NCBI GenBank assembly: GCA_000787465.1 | Contig: JSYX01000139.1 | Span: forward strand, 1-64,000 | Length of the DNA stretch: 64,000 nucleotides | Reading direction: 5' to 3' | From: Thermomucor indicae-seudaticae | Lineage: Eukaryota; Mucoromycota; Mucoromycetes; Mucorales; Lichtheimiaceae | Shown here: piece by piece, positions 44,028-55,978 of the stretch | Numbering within the stretch: position 1 is the stretch's first letter | Layout of the letters: every line of letters starts with the position of its first letter | Notes under the pieces: model-generated | Database searches by the model: none | What the model saw: the letters and a program-made list of their open reading frames with translations, nothing else | Told to the model about the DNA's origin: nothing | Position numbers and translations under genes: made by a program

Positions 44028-44722
44028 TTACTGGTGTTGCTGTGATGTTGAGTGGTGGTGATGATGAAGAGAGAGTCGTTTCGAAAAGAATTCTCGGATG
44101 GAATGTCGATGTCGTCCAGTCGTCGGTGATGTGGGTGACAGTGAGCTATTATCATGATCATCTGGTGGCGGCTTTACACCCATCATGAGTGAAAACTCGT
44201 GAAAGTTAATTACACCATCTTGATCATGGTCAGCCTCATGTATCATTTGCTCAGCCTCTTGCTCTGTCACTCGGTCTCCTAATCTCTGCATCATCGCATG
44301 TAGTTCCTTGGCGTTAATCACACCATCCCGGTCTTGATCGAATGCATCGAACGCTTCTTTCAGTTCTTGCTGTTTCTTGGTTAGTCTTATCGGATTAGAC
44401 AGTGTCGGTCGCATTAATCGTGCAAATTCTTCAAATGTCAGGTTTCCCTCTGAATCCGTGCGCAGACTTTTTAACTTTTATATATATTCTCTTGATAAAT
44501 AACACAAGAATAAAGACAACGTAGAATGCTCTTTTCTTTTACCATTGAAGGTACGGCTTCGTGTCCGCCGGCAACTCCGGCAGACTGAAGCATTTGTTCC
44601 AACTCGGCTGGTGATACTTTACCGTCCTTGTCTGTATCAAAGGCATCAAACATTTCTTGCAATTCCAGACGTTTTCGATCGCTCATTAGAGAAAGACCGA
44701 GACTCGATCGTTTGGACGCCAT
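44028..44722 (-). CDS. EF-hand calcium-binding protein (calmodulin-like) 2
   Basis: Exon 1 44722-44543 begins MASKRSSLGLSLMS and holds EF-hand 1 (FDTDKDGKVSPAEL). The intron 44542-44475 joins to LKSLRTDSEGNLTFEEF (EF-hand 2). EF-hands 3 and 4 are FDQDRDGVINAKEL and ADHDQDGVINFHEF, both canonical with Asp at positions 1 and 3 and Glu at 12. The helix sequence between them (MMQRLGDRVTEQEAEQMI) is calmodulin-like. The C-terminal tail of about 50 residues is Ser/His-rich (LHHHHHSTSQQHQ). About 207 residues. It is likely a cytosolic Ca2+ sensor; target unknown. Probably an old paralogue of the gene at 42053. Confidence 0.85.
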
Positions 44723-45858
44723 TGCAAGAGTAATGCCAAGGTCGAACAGAGGGGAAGGAGAGAAAGAGAGCGGGGAAGAACTGCCGAAATTCCGACTCGC
44801 AATGTTTCAAGGAATCAGTTGACCTTGACTCCAGGAAGAACACAGACACGCACTCGTTGCTGATGATTGGTGTTGGAACAGCACGGCTAATTGTTTAGCA
44901 TTGTGAATCAATGTTTATTTCCATTGACAGGTTGTACCAATGATCTGCTGTACTGACACAACAAATGTAACAAAAAGGTAGGAATATAAACGTATCGGCA
45001 TAGCGCTTGCTACAAGACTGGAGTCGAGAGGTGAAGGGTTTAAAGTTGCAGGAAGTGATATAAGGTGTGGGCAATTTCGTTCTTATCGCCGAATGCCAAC
45101 GTTCCCGTCAGATTTGCCCGTGTGGCGCCAGGGCCTGTGGAGCAGTTCCGCCTTAGATCATCCTCTTCCATACTATATGAAATTCATTCTGCCTTGGCGG
45201 GTCCGAGCAGTTGGTGAGACTTGCCTATAGGAACAAGATAAGTTGAGAAGCAATGGATTTGAATAAGACCAAGCACACAGTATTGGCGGTGCTCTTGTTG
45301 CAAATGCCGCAGCAGCGATTGTGCCAGCCTTGGATCTGTGATATGAGTGTCATTTCGGTCCTCGGTAGGAACGAATAGCCAAGAACGCGAGCAGCCGTCA
45401 TATCATACAGATCATTGCTCGGGCTCTGGTACTTGCAAAGTACTGTATCTGCTTCTCCATCAACGAAGTCGCCGACTCCAAGCAAGTGATCGTTTGAAAT
45501 CCGATATATCCACGATGGGCACGAGGGTATACATAGTCTTCTTCTGTACGTTTCATATAAACCACATTTTCATACTTCAGCGCATCAGATACTTGCAACG
45601 AGAAGATCGACCTCCACTGCGCTGGTGAGAAGCCACCTCAGGATCAGACTGCAGACACCCAAAGATGGAGAGCGGCAACCGGGACGGGCTGGGCCAGAGC
45701 GCAAATTAGGAATATGTCTCCATGTAAAAAAACAGAACAGACGGGAAAAAGCCAGTACAAGTTATCAGTTGACCGAAAATTCCCAAGACAAGGAAACTAC
45801 AAATTAAAAATGACACGCACGAATGAAACTCACCTTTTGTTTGTTTCTTCAAGTTGTT
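44723..45858. other. Intergenic with unsupported small frames
   Basis: Minus-strand frames at 45598-45398 and 45485-45225 read partly like protein (DYVYPRAHRGYIGFQT; SNDLYDMTAARVLGYS) but lack starts, splice signals and a known family. A decayed gene is possible. Confidence 0.35.
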
Positions 45859-46153
45859 ATGGACTCTCCTCATGCTAGCGAAAAAAAGGTCGTTAATCAG
45901 ACCTCCAAGCCATCCCAAGGGGACCGATCACACGTCACTCCGAGAGGTGATTATCAACACAGCGAATACTGCGACTGTAAGTTCTGACTACTCGTCTATC
46001 TCACATTGGAAAATTTATCCTTTTCGTACAGGCCATGGTTCTGCTTTGGGCTGCGATTGCGGCAAAGTTTGCCGCTGTGACGCACCTTACACTGTCCGTT
46101 GCGACTGTGGAAGGCACTGCAGGCATTCGTGGGACCCATGCTTTATGGGCTGA
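45859..46153 (+). CDS. Small cysteine-rich, metallothionein-like protein
   Basis: Two exons: 45859-45976 and 46032-46153, intron GTAAGT...ACAG, 79 residues. Residues 1-37 are polar without Cys (MDSPHASEKKVV...). The last about 42 residues contain ten cysteines, mostly as Cys-x-Cys: CDC at the splice junction, then CDCGKVCRCD, RCDCGRHC and a final Cys near the end, with several His. Cys-x-Cys spacing and size are like metallothioneins, which bind Zn, Cu or Cd. Asp and aromatic residues (Tyr, Trp, Phe) are unusual for that class, so a different zinc-binding or secreted Cys-rich role is possible. No signal peptide is seen. Confidence 0.7.
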
Positions 46154-46412
46154 ACAGACGCCTATTATCTTATCAAACGTCGTTTAGTAGTCATCCTTCA
46201 AAAGACCCTTATTGCAATTGTATATGTATAACGAATTCTCGACAATAACAGATTCTGCTGCCGAGAACTGCATAAAAGATGCACGTCAAACCAGATCAAA
46301 CGTGTGAACCGAAACCGCGTGATCGGTGCGAAATAACATCCAAGTGAGATGAGATATCACAATGATGAATAAAGACATTTATTGAAAGAGGAGGACAGTG
46401 CACATTTCCCTT

Positions 46413-47429
46413 TTACTTTCTCTGCTTTTGAGCAAGGAAGTCGGTGAATTCCTGGTAGGGACCCTTGACGAATTCAGTCTCGGCCCACAAGTCTATAGAA
46501 TGTGCAAGTTAACAAAAGCCCTCCTTTCTTCCTTCTTAACAAACTTACCAGGAGTCAAGAAACCGTAGGTGTTGCCAATAGCAGCAAAGGTAGCCTTGAC
46601 AAAGTTACCCAGAGTGCGGGTGGAACCACGCGAAGTAGTGTAGCAGTCAGTGATACCGGCAAGCTGCAAGACCTTCTTGGGAGTAGGAGCAGCGACAATA
46701 CCGGTACCTGGAGAAACAAAGAATAAGTTGAAATGCGGCTCAATACAGAGAGATAGAATACTTGCCTCTTGGGGCAGGGACCAAACGGCAGAGAGCTGAA
46801 CCGCATTTACCGGTAACCTTGCATGGGACAGTGTGTGGTTCACCGAGAGCGGAACCCCAGTAGCCACGACGGACAGGAATGACGGACAGCTTGGCAAGGA
46901 TAATGGCGCCACGGATAGCGGTCGCCACTTCCTTGGAGCACTTGACACCCAAGCCAACATGGCCGTTCGAGTCACCAATGACAACGAAAGCCTTGAAACG
47001 CGTACGCTGACCGGCACGAGTCTGCTTCTGGACGGGCATGATCTTCATGACTTCATCCTTGAGCGAGGGAAGGAAGTAGTCGACGATCTGGTACTCCTTG
47101 ATAGGAAGCGAAAAGGTGTAGATCTCTTCAATGCTCTTGATCTTGCCAGCCTTGACGAGACGACCAAGCTTGGTCACAGGAACCCTGTTTGGCAAGTATT
47201 ATTATCACCGTTATAACCAATTCGCGCTCTCTCGAAATAACGCTACCATTCGGCCTTTTCTTCGCCACGACGGCCACGGCCACGACCACGGCCACCGCGG
47301 CCACGACCACGTCCGAATCCACCACGTCCTAATGCAATAATCCAATCGCTTTCAACATTCGTTCAATGGGCGTCGTCCCCCCGTCAATGTTTTTTGCTTA
47401 CTGCTATCGGCCGGTGCAGAGTCAGCCAT
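46413..47429 (-). CDS. RPS2: 40S ribosomal protein S2 (uS5)
   Basis: Exon 1 (47429 to about 47403) gives MADSAPADS. The next encodes an RGG-type leader ([19 protein letters not shown]) and EEKAEW, then [22 protein letters not shown] and the uS5 core: [46 protein letters not shown], then [18 protein letters not shown] and [17 protein letters not shown]. It ends [20 protein letters not shown] at 46413. Known role: component of the 40S subunit near the mRNA entry channel; the Arg-Gly repeats are methylation targets. Five exons with short introns. Intact. Confidence 0.94.
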
Positions 47430-48361
47430 ATTCTACATGCGTCACGGAAAATGAGCCAAATGAGTACCACGGCTTTTTTTTTCCCTTTCGACTTTGCCAA
47501 CACACATCAATCCATTACTTTTTATCCATCCAACAACGCAACCAGATAACATCCATATCCATCTCTTTCATATCCTGACCGCCCTACTACTTCCTTGTGG
47601 AATTACTTACCAGTATCAATTAAGGAGGAGGGTATCTGAGAGGGCGCCTGGTTTGCCTCATCAAATACCGTTCCAGGTCCGGCTGCCGGTTCCATTCCGA
47701 TCCGGGGGTGCGTCTGCGTTTCAATTTCCTCACCATTTCTCCTTTAGGAACCGGATTAATATGGGTGCGACTAAACGCAGCGCATTCTGCTATCAAAAAG
47801 CTGCTCCGGATCATTACAACCATGCTCAAAGTATTGAGGTCATTATGATTGTCGATACTAGTTGATAGATAAAGACCAAGCATCGGCTTGCGCGCAAATT
47901 TTAGTTATAATTTATGCCGACCTGAAATACCAATTATGAGCAGCATTCTTTTGATCGAGATTATGTACTTTGAACGACAGGTGACCAGCCATGAATAACT
48001 CGATTGATGAAGAAGCGCGCGAGAATCCAATCTGGTCCCTATACAGGCCATTTAACGAAGAAATATCAACGTCCGTGCATTGCGTCTTTCATGTTTGCTT
48101 TGTTTGTCATTACTCGTAACGTGTCATTTATTGTGGATGTGTTCTTGATCGTTTACGGCTGCCACTGCATTATCCGCATCTTTGGATTTGCAGAACAAAG
48201 CGATTATTCAGCAATAATGCCGCGCAAATGAGCTGACAAAATCTTATTCCCGGAGTTTACCACCTTTTTAAAGCAGAACAACCAGTGAAAGTAAGAGTTA
48301 CTTGAACCTCTTTGTCTCGTTGTCATGACGTTGTAAGCTCATTCAGCGTACTCTAACCCAG
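47430..48361. other. Intergenic, no gene supported
   Basis: Several short frames but no protein signature. It includes the RPS2 upstream region and, at the right, the unresolved first exon of the reductase gene (ATGACGTT|GTAAGC at 48325 is a candidate but gives the wrong phase). Confidence 0.4.
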
Positions 48362-49910
48362 GCACAGACACTGACTGACTCGCCAAGCATCCCTGTGACG
48401 TTTCGCAAAATCCAGGCGATTGAAATCGGCAATGACTTTTCCGAAGTGACCCGCGTTGTCTCCGTGGATTATCAAGACTTGGCGTCCAAGCTGAAGCCTC
48501 ATTACGCCATTGTCAAGAACCTGTACGTTGGTATTAATGCTTCGGACGTGAACTTTACCAATGGCAAGTATATCCCTGGCATCAAGCCGTAAGTTCCCTC
48601 CCCGCCTCTCCCTTTCCGTAACTCTCTCTTTCGCGCTCCTGACAGCTGCTGGACACAAGTCCATTCGACGTAGGCTTTGAAGCACTCGGTCAGATTATTC
48701 AAGTTGGATCAGCTGTTTCAAAAGACAAGATTGGATCCTTTGTCATTTATTCGTAAGCCCGCATAACTCTTTCCTACCAAATCAACTCAACTCAACAATT
48801 TTCCTAGACAATACGGCGCGTTTACTGAATACGCTGCGACCCCGTTGAAAACCGCCATCCCAGTACCGGTATGATCTTCTTGCTTCCATCATACAAAAAA
48901 CCTGTGGCTGAACCACGCGGATTTGCAGGGACCAAAACCCGAGTTTCTGGGTCTTTTGACGTCAGGTTTGACGGCTTCTATTGCCTTGGAACAGACAGGA
49001 CGAATGACGACGGGTGAGACAGTGCTGGTCACTGCAGGTATATAATTTGCCCTCACTCATAACAATATGGTGACTGACTTGGGTATATATCTATATCAAA
49101 AGCTGCTGGCGGCGCGGGTCAGATTGCCGTGCAGTTAGCCAAGCAAGCTGGCAACCATGTCATTGGCACTTGCTCCAGGTAATAAAAAGAAAAAAAAACA
49201 CATTTGACTATTTATCCTTACTCTATATATACCTTGTAGTGACGAAAAGGTTGCCATGCTCAAGGTAAGGAAAACGAACGTGGTATAATAACCAGCACGC
49301 TAATTGCGTCCCCAAAGTCGATGGGCTGCGACCGCGTTATCAACTACAAAAAGGAAGACTTTCAAGCCGTGCTCAAAAAGGAATATCCTCGCGGTGTTGA
49401 CATTGTATTCGAAAGCGTGGGTGGCAAGATCTTTGATATCTGCTTAAAGAGGTAATCCCCAGCCCCCTGGCCTTGCGAATGTAACTACTGAAATAAAAGT
49501 TGAAACACTTAGTCTTGCTGTAAAGGGCCGATTGATCGTCATCGGTAAGAGTTAGAGAGACAGAGATCAGCGAGTAGAAATCGACTAACAGCATCGGGGC
49601 TATTCATCAAGGTACCGTCTCAACTTATTCGAGCTCCAGTGGCATACAGGGCGACAAGGTCGACACACTTCAATTACTTGGCAAGTCACGAACGGTCGCC
49701 GGTTTCTTTCTGCCCGATTATGCACATCTCTACAATACCCATATGACAAGGCTTATCAAGCTTTTGAGCGAAGGCAAGTTGGTAGTTCAGCTCGACACTG
49801 GAGGACTGTGCGGCATCGAACAAGTCGCTCGTGGTGTTGAATATCTGCAGAGCGGCAAAAACAAGGGAAAAGTCATTGTTCCTTTGATTTCCAAGGACTC
49901 CAAGCTTTAA
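48362..49910 (+). CDS. Zinc-independent MDR reductase, prostaglandin reductase 3 (ZADH2)-like
   Basis: About ten small exons. Readable in order: [85 protein letters not shown], the nucleotide-binding [51 protein letters not shown], and [11 protein letters not shown] near the end (stop at 49910). This is a medium-chain dehydrogenase/reductase lacking structural-zinc cysteines, closest in style to ZADH2/PTGR3, which reduces 15-keto-prostaglandin-type enones with NADPH. The native fungal substrate is unknown. The start codon could not be fixed; 48362 marks the first confident coding base region. It is convergent with NSA2. Confidence 0.82.
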
Positions 49911-50031
49911 ATGAGACCGGCGCATGTAGCTAAAACAGAATGAAGAGCTTTTCTTGTTTTTATGCATGACTGTAACAGGATAACAAGATGACAATAGAAG
50001 AAGAAGACGAGGATGATGATGAAAGGAACAA

Positions 50032-51007
50032 TTAAACAAGCAGCACTGCGTTGATACAACCATCGTTTTCTAAAAAAACCAAATTCAGTCTCTCTCTCCC
50101 TCTTTACATCCCTATTTTCCAACACACTTACCAGGATTATTGGTGACCTGAGCATATTTACCCCAGACGACCTTACCACCCGTCGTGACAAGACCCAATT
50201 CCGACACATTGACTTCCAAGACCGTACCCTTTGTAATCACACCAAGCTGGGTATACAATGGCGACTGCGGATTCTTTTTCACGCCAATGATCGGTAAATG
50301 GAATGTAGCCTTGAGTTCCGGATGCGTCACATGGGCTTTCTTAAACCGTAGACCCATAGGTCGAATAAACCGTTCGTATTTGGGCGGTTTGCGCGTAAAT
50401 CCGTCTCCAACAAATGTGGCCTTGGTGATCATCCGTTTCCACGATTTGGTCTTGGATTTACCGGTCTTGATCACCTTGAACATTTCGTCTTCGGCCATAC
50501 CACGCACCGCTGGAAGGGGTACTGACCATTTACCAGCTTTTTCTTTCCGTTTCTGTTTGACCATGTTGCTCAGAATCTTTGCCCGATCTTGACCCTCACG
50601 ATCCAAAAGGTACGTCGGGACGGCACCCTCAGGAAGAGCATCAGCTGATTTCTGCTTGGCATTCTTTTCTTCATGCTGTTTAATGGTCTTCTTCATTTGA
50701 ATCTTTTCGGCATGTCGCTTCTTGTTGTGTAGCTTGGCTCGGAGACCGTGCACCTTTTGTGCGAACTGGGAATCCTTGTGTGCTTTACGGGCTTCCCGCT
50801 TCCGTCTATAAATTAAATTGGTAAATTATGCTCCACTGAGCGCTCATTCACTCCAAAAGCTTACTTGCGCTCCTCATAATCAAAGCGCCGACCGTGCCGC
50901 TTAATGTGCTCTTCAATATGTTCGTTTTGAGGCTAAATCAACACACACATATTAAATGAATCAGGGGCTCTTGATTCCTGTCCAATCAACCAATTTCTAT
51001 TTACCAT
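50032..51007 (-). CDS. NSA2: Ribosome biogenesis protein NSA2
   Basis: The protein matches NSA2 from end to end: [102 protein letters not shown] and [21 protein letters not shown] after the last splice (donor GTAAGT near 50121, stop at 50032). The start ATG (51007-51005) is followed directly by the donor GTAAAT, so the first coding exon is the start codon alone, joined to CCTCAAAAC at 50932. Length about 260, as expected. Known role: nucleolar pre-60S assembly factor for 27S pre-rRNA processing. Confidence 0.93.
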
Positions 51008-51108
51008 GGTGGAGCAGTATCAAAAAGGGCACAAGAAAAGAAAAGATTTGACGAGGAAAAGCTTAAAGGGAGTTTTAGGTATCCGCTATAATACAAAGCA
51101 GCCAAAAA

Positions 51109-54003
51109 TCATTGTTGCAGTTCCTGTGATTTAAAGGTATCCCAAGCTTCGTTCAACGTGCTAAAGATGGCGCTGGCCAGCATGCGCTGCTCTATGGTGG
51201 TGGAAGGGGGAAGCTACATTCGAAACGTCAAAAGTCAAAAATCACGTTTACTTAGTGCTCCAAATACATGGACTTACTTTATCAGGGTGTACTTTTGCGA
51301 TTGCTTTCATATATATAACCTTGCATCGCTTTGGGTCAATAAGTTCGCTCATTTGAGCACCACGCCATTGCGCGCCAGGCCACAACAGGGTATCTAGGGT
51401 GGCCAACAGAGCCCTCAAGTTCTGCTCTTTTCCTGCTTTCCATGCGGTAATACGAGCATTCACCACGTCATTCTTGGCTACCCGTTCTGCCTCTTCCGCT
51501 TCCTGTTGTGCAGCTTGGGCACGCATAGCTGCCACTGCTTTACTTTGTTCTATATGAGCAGTACTAACCGTCGTCGTCGTCGTCCTCGTCACCCCACTGG
51601 AGGAGGGCCTTGTTTCGAATATAGGATAGTCGGTATCAGTGAAAGCGGATTTAGTACTAGGAGGAGACAGTTTGACCGGTTGCATCGCCCTCCGACACCG
51701 TGCAAGAGCTTGGTTGATGATATTCCCATTGATCGCCCCATCGAATCTTAATAGCTCCTCGTAAGCCTGTATGGCATCAGCGTATTTCTCCATGCTCTCC
51801 AGCGCCTCTGCCTTGCGTTTCAAAGCTTTTGATATCTGATCCCGCCATACAATCTTGACACCACCTTCTGATTCTATAGAGCCATCGCCACTTGCCTTGG
51901 CCATTTCTATGACTAATACGCAGTCTTCAATGCAGCCCTTATGATCACCGATCTTTAATCGTGCTGCAGCGCGGTTATTCCTCAGGACAACAAGATGATC
52001 ATGACCAGATGGCAGGATCGATATGGCAGCGCTATAAGCATTCTCGGCTTCACCAAACTGTCCCAATTTGAACTGCTCATTTCCACGCTGCCTGAACTGA
52101 TTCGCCTTTGCCAAAGTTTCTGGAGAGGCCTGGACTATCGGTCGTGTTCTTACAGCTTTTGGAGCAGGACTGACAGGAGCAGGTGCAGAAGCAGCAGCGG
52201 CTTTGTCATGAACACGGCTAGCAGAAGCTCCTCCAACACGTCGCCTTGATGGCGACACATACTCCTCTTCTTGCTCCTGCTGCTTCAGCCTTGCCTGCTT
52301 CAGCTCCTGATGCTGCTGCTGCTTCTTCTTCATTTGTGCAATGTATTCTCTCCGTCTAGCTTCCTGCTGCTGTTTCCATTCCAATTCGCGTTGACGTTCG
52401 ACTTCAGGGTCTTCGTCTGAGCTATTGTCATCCACAAACTTTTCGGAAAACTGCATCTGCTTTTCATCTTCACCAATTTCTTCATTGTCGACAGCGTGGG
52501 TCATCCATCGCGGCCGACGATGCTGACGGTGCATTTGCTCAGCACGTTGTTGTTCCTGCCATTCTTCGACGGCTTTTGTGATCCGCTGCCGTCCAGTCTT
52601 GACAAGCATGCTGGCGTTCTTGTAGAGAAGCCCACCCAATTCAGATGCTTGTGCGACCAGTTTTTCCTTGTGTTGCTGTAGCACTGCCGCGTTCAATCCA
52701 TCTAGCACCCTTCCAGAACCGTTCCTTGACGACTGCCTCGTTTGATCTTGTTTGGTCTGATCTCCAAACAATGCTCGACGTGCTCGTGCTGTCTCAGACT
52801 CTCTGTCCATACTTTGACCATACGGTGTCTGTTGTTGGCGCTGAACTTTTTCCGCTCTCCTCTGACCCTGTTGTTGAACTGCTTCCGCATTGCTAACCAA
52901 TAAATCCACCACGTCTTTTAAATCATGGCCACCGGTGGCCTCCAAAGCGACCCTGCTTTCTTCAGGACCGAATCCCATTTCAATCAGTTGAGCAAGCAGA
53001 TGGGCATGCTGGCTTTTTGGTGATGTCGATTTGTCCGAGCTTGGCGGTGCCGTCTCCGTATCGAGCGGTGGTGATGGCTAAAAACGTTAGAGAAGGGTTA
53101 ATTGTGCTAGACCATCATCGATACCGTACAAACATTTTCATACAGAGCGCGGCTTTTTTACAGCAGGTCCAGCAAGGATACCCAGTGGATTATCATCATC
53201 CGTCCCTATCGGCGTCGCGTCATTCTTCTGTAGGTTGTTTAAATTAAAAGGATCATCATCCGTCTGAGCGACAGTCTATTATATCAGTGTCAGCTTGCGT
53301 CCTCGCCAAGCATTCCCTTAGTTCCCCCTTTCTCCTACACACATTGACAGATGACCGACTGTTTTCCAGCAAATCAAAATTCCACTGGCCTTCATGCTGA
53401 CTCTGGAAATACTCGGCTGGACTTTTCGTTGCTTGCGAGCGCTTTCTAAAACGACTAAGGGTGAGTGGGGCAATGGCATACTTTGGAAGGTTAAGACAAT
53501 AATAAGTACAGAGCATCCAAAGGCAATTGATTGTTTTCCTTCTTCTTTTGACCTCCAAATGGATCTAGCAAGGCTTCAAAGGACATGGACGGAGATGATT
53601 GAGGCTCTGGTGAAGCTGAAGCCGACTGGGTCCGTGCAGGCGCGAGTGGTCGAGCCGACAGTGATGGCGTCGATATTGAATTCGAAGCAAGTGGCTGCTG
53701 CTGCAAAGGAACTGCTTTAGTGCTGCTGCTGCTACTACTGAAAGGCTGAACAGGTTTTAGCCACGATGCGGCTGCCGTGTTATGCTGTTGTTGCTGAAGC
53801 TCAGCAAGGGAGAGTTTGGAACGATCGGGTTGTTTTGGCTGTGATGATGACAAGCTTAGTAAATCGGCAAAAGCATCCTTCTTTTTCGTTGTGGGGTTGC
53901 CAGCAAGATAACTGGGCTTGTGGGGTATACTCGGCGGAGCGGTTTTCGAAGGAGAAGAAGAAGAAGAATTCCCAGACCAATCAAGGTCCAAGAGATCATC
54001 CAT
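51109..54003 (-). CDS. SWA2: Auxilin-like clathrin uncoating protein (Swa2)
   Basis: The start at 54003 (MDDLLDLDW) has clathrin/AP-binding type DLLDLDW and later DPF motifs (LLDPFGG, DDPFNL) in a Ser/Pro/Gln-rich region. A UBA domain follows (LIEMGFGPEESRVALEATGGHDLKDVVDLL), then a charged coiled-coil region (EWQEQQRAEQMHR; KKKQQQHQELKQARLKQQEQEEEY), a TPR block (ANQFRQRGNEQFKLGQFGEAENAYSAAI; YADAIQAYEELLRF) and a C-terminal J domain (LLWPGAQWRG, YMKAIAKVHPDK, FSTLNEAWDTFK) ending at 51109. This is the Swa2 order. Known role: recruits Hsp70 via the HPD motif to strip clathrin from vesicles. Intact. Confidence 0.9.
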
Positions 54004-54111
54004 GGTGAAGAAGAGGTTTGGAGGGGAGGGGAAGTTGCAGAAGCTCCAAAGCAACAAAGGACTTTAATCGGAATTTTAAATGCATATCTACATTTCAGCG
54101 CATAAGCATGT

Positions 54112-54534
54112 TTAAAGCATGTTTGATTCATAGGGAAGTGAATAGAACGTATCGCAAGAGGTATCGCTTTTGGTATCGTCTTCGTCATTGCTGACCGGCG
54201 TGGTAAATTCTTCCTCGTCACTGCTAAATGTGATGAGATCCTTCATTTCGTCCATTGTAAAAGCAACAGTGTCGAGCTGATTTGTCCATTCACGAATTGG
54301 ATCTTTGTCAGAATTTGCTTGTTCCTTACTGGTTGCTGTTGTTGGCTTAAACTCTTTGGACGAACAGGTATCTTTACGCATTGATTGGAATCGCGACTTT
54401 CGATCGTCCGGTAGAGCTGAATGCAGCATTCGGAACGCCGTGCTGCTTAATCTTGGTCGTTCATTACGGTTTCGTCTTGGTGGCAGATATGGAGTCTCTG
54501 CAACTTGTGTCTTTTCAGCAGCTCTGCTGCGCAT
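54112..54534 (-). CDS. Small acidic-tailed protein of unknown function
   Basis: A single exon of 140 codons from the Met of MRSRAAEKTQVAETP at 54534; the frame continues upstream without a better start. The basic N-terminal half (PPRRNRNERPRL, DDRKSRFQSMRKD) is followed by an acidic Ser/Asp/Glu-rich half (DLITFSSDEEEFTTPVSNDEDDTKSD). No known domain. It sits 108 bp upstream of the auxilin gene in the same direction. Confidence 0.55.
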   Translation of the reverse strand: MRSRAAEKTQVAETPYLPPRRNRNERPRLSSTAFRMLHSALPDDRKSRFQSMRKDTCSSKEFKPTTATSKEQANSDKDPIREWTNQLDTVAFTMDEMKDLITFSSDEEEFTTPVSNDEDDTKSDTSCDTFYSLPYESNML

Positions 54535-55075
54535 TCTGTAATGGGTTACGTCAAACAGAAAAGAACGGACAGAGAAACAGGAATTCGGACGCGTCACCCA
54601 GCATTCGTGCATTTAACAGCCTTTGTTACACAGCATTGCTTCCATAAAAAACATTCAGGGTCCTTGATCCTCCCCACTTGATCTCGGTTAGTGAGTGTTA
54701 TCCGTATTGGATTTCGACTATTGACAATCATTCATGGTTTGACTCTAACTTTGGGCCGTTCACGCTGTCGAATTCCTTCAGTTCCTGGCGCTACCCAGTA
54801 CGTAACCTAACTTCTGTGTTCTGTAATAATATAACTCTCAGATATCTCTTATTGTAAGCTATTGCCCATAGCAGCGACGATGCCAGAGAAGCTTCTTTGC
54901 GTCTCCTCGCGAATTACTTGCTTCAGCGTACGGTTAGATGCAACAAAACGAGTTTACCTTGAGTTGCAGCGTACCTGCGCTTAAGCAAGCAGCTGGGCAC
55001 GAAATTCGGGCTCTATTACTGTTGTACTCTCCTGTCATCGTTGATTGCGTGGATCAGTCGATCGTTTATTGATGC
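54535..55075. other. Divergent intergenic region
   Basis: No gene seen. It lies between the minus-strand small protein and the plus-strand dynactin subunit and presumably holds both promoters. Confidence 0.4.
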
Positions 55076-55978
55076 ATGGAAGCCCCTGTAGTGTACTATA
55101 ATCGCGCAGAATACATTGAAACCGTAAGGTTGAAGAAATGGAGGATGCTAAACATGTGACCTAACATTGATCTTGCATCTTTTCTTCCCCCAAAGGACAC
55201 AGGAAATAAAGTATCCCGTGCTTCCGTTATATGTGGAAGTCAAAACATTATTCTCGGAGGCAAAGTAAGGAAACCAGCAATCGTCTTTTCTCGTCATTAT
55301 CGCTTATTATTGCCATGGGATGCAGACCATCATACAAACTGATTGTGTTATTCGCGGCGATCTTCGGCGCACAGGTGGAGGGCATGCGGTGGTCATTGCG
55401 ATAGGGCGATATTGTCTACTTTCGAGAGGATCCGTCATACGTCCCCCATACAAAACTTATAAAGGGTAATAGGGGCATTGATCTTTTCTTTTCTTGGGTG
55501 ACTTACTGGCTTCCATGTAGCATTTTCAGCTATTATCCAATGAAGATTGGCGACCATGTCACTATCGGCGAAGGAAGCATCATTGAAGCAGCAACCATTG
55601 GGTCCCATGTGACGATAGGCAAAAACTGCATCATTGTATGTATGAAAAACCGGAAAAGTCGCAAATCGTTCGTTGGTTAGGATGAATGGACGTCTGAAAA
55701 ATCAAATCATGACAGGGCCGCTTCGCCATCATAAAGGATTGCTGTTGCATTACTGATAATACCGTAATACCACCCAACACCGTTGTCCCGTCATTCTCTG
55801 TATTCTCCGGATCTCCTGGTAAATCATAAAAAAGAAACATAAAATCAAGACAGATTTTGTCTGACAGACTCGTTCTTTCCTCGTAGGTGTTTATCAAGAT
55901 GAACTTCCTGAATGCACACAGGAACTGTATGAAATGAAGACCAAAGAATATTACGCAAAGTTTACACCCAAAGATTAA
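55076..55978 (+). CDS. Dynactin subunit 5 (p25)
   Basis: Starts [16 protein letters not shown] at 55076, with introns after codons YIET, GGK, YKG, NCII and near GSPG. Left-handed beta-helix hexapeptide repeats are clear: [70 protein letters not shown] and [22 protein letters not shown]. The C-terminus ([24 protein letters not shown]) is the p25 signature. Known role: pointed-end complex of dynactin, cargo adaptor binding, notably early endosomes in filamentous fungi. About 190 residues. Confidence 0.88.

Noticed and set aside
47620..47883. Arg-rich minus-strand frame upstream of RPS2
   Set aside because: No family signature and no conserved features; looks like chance.
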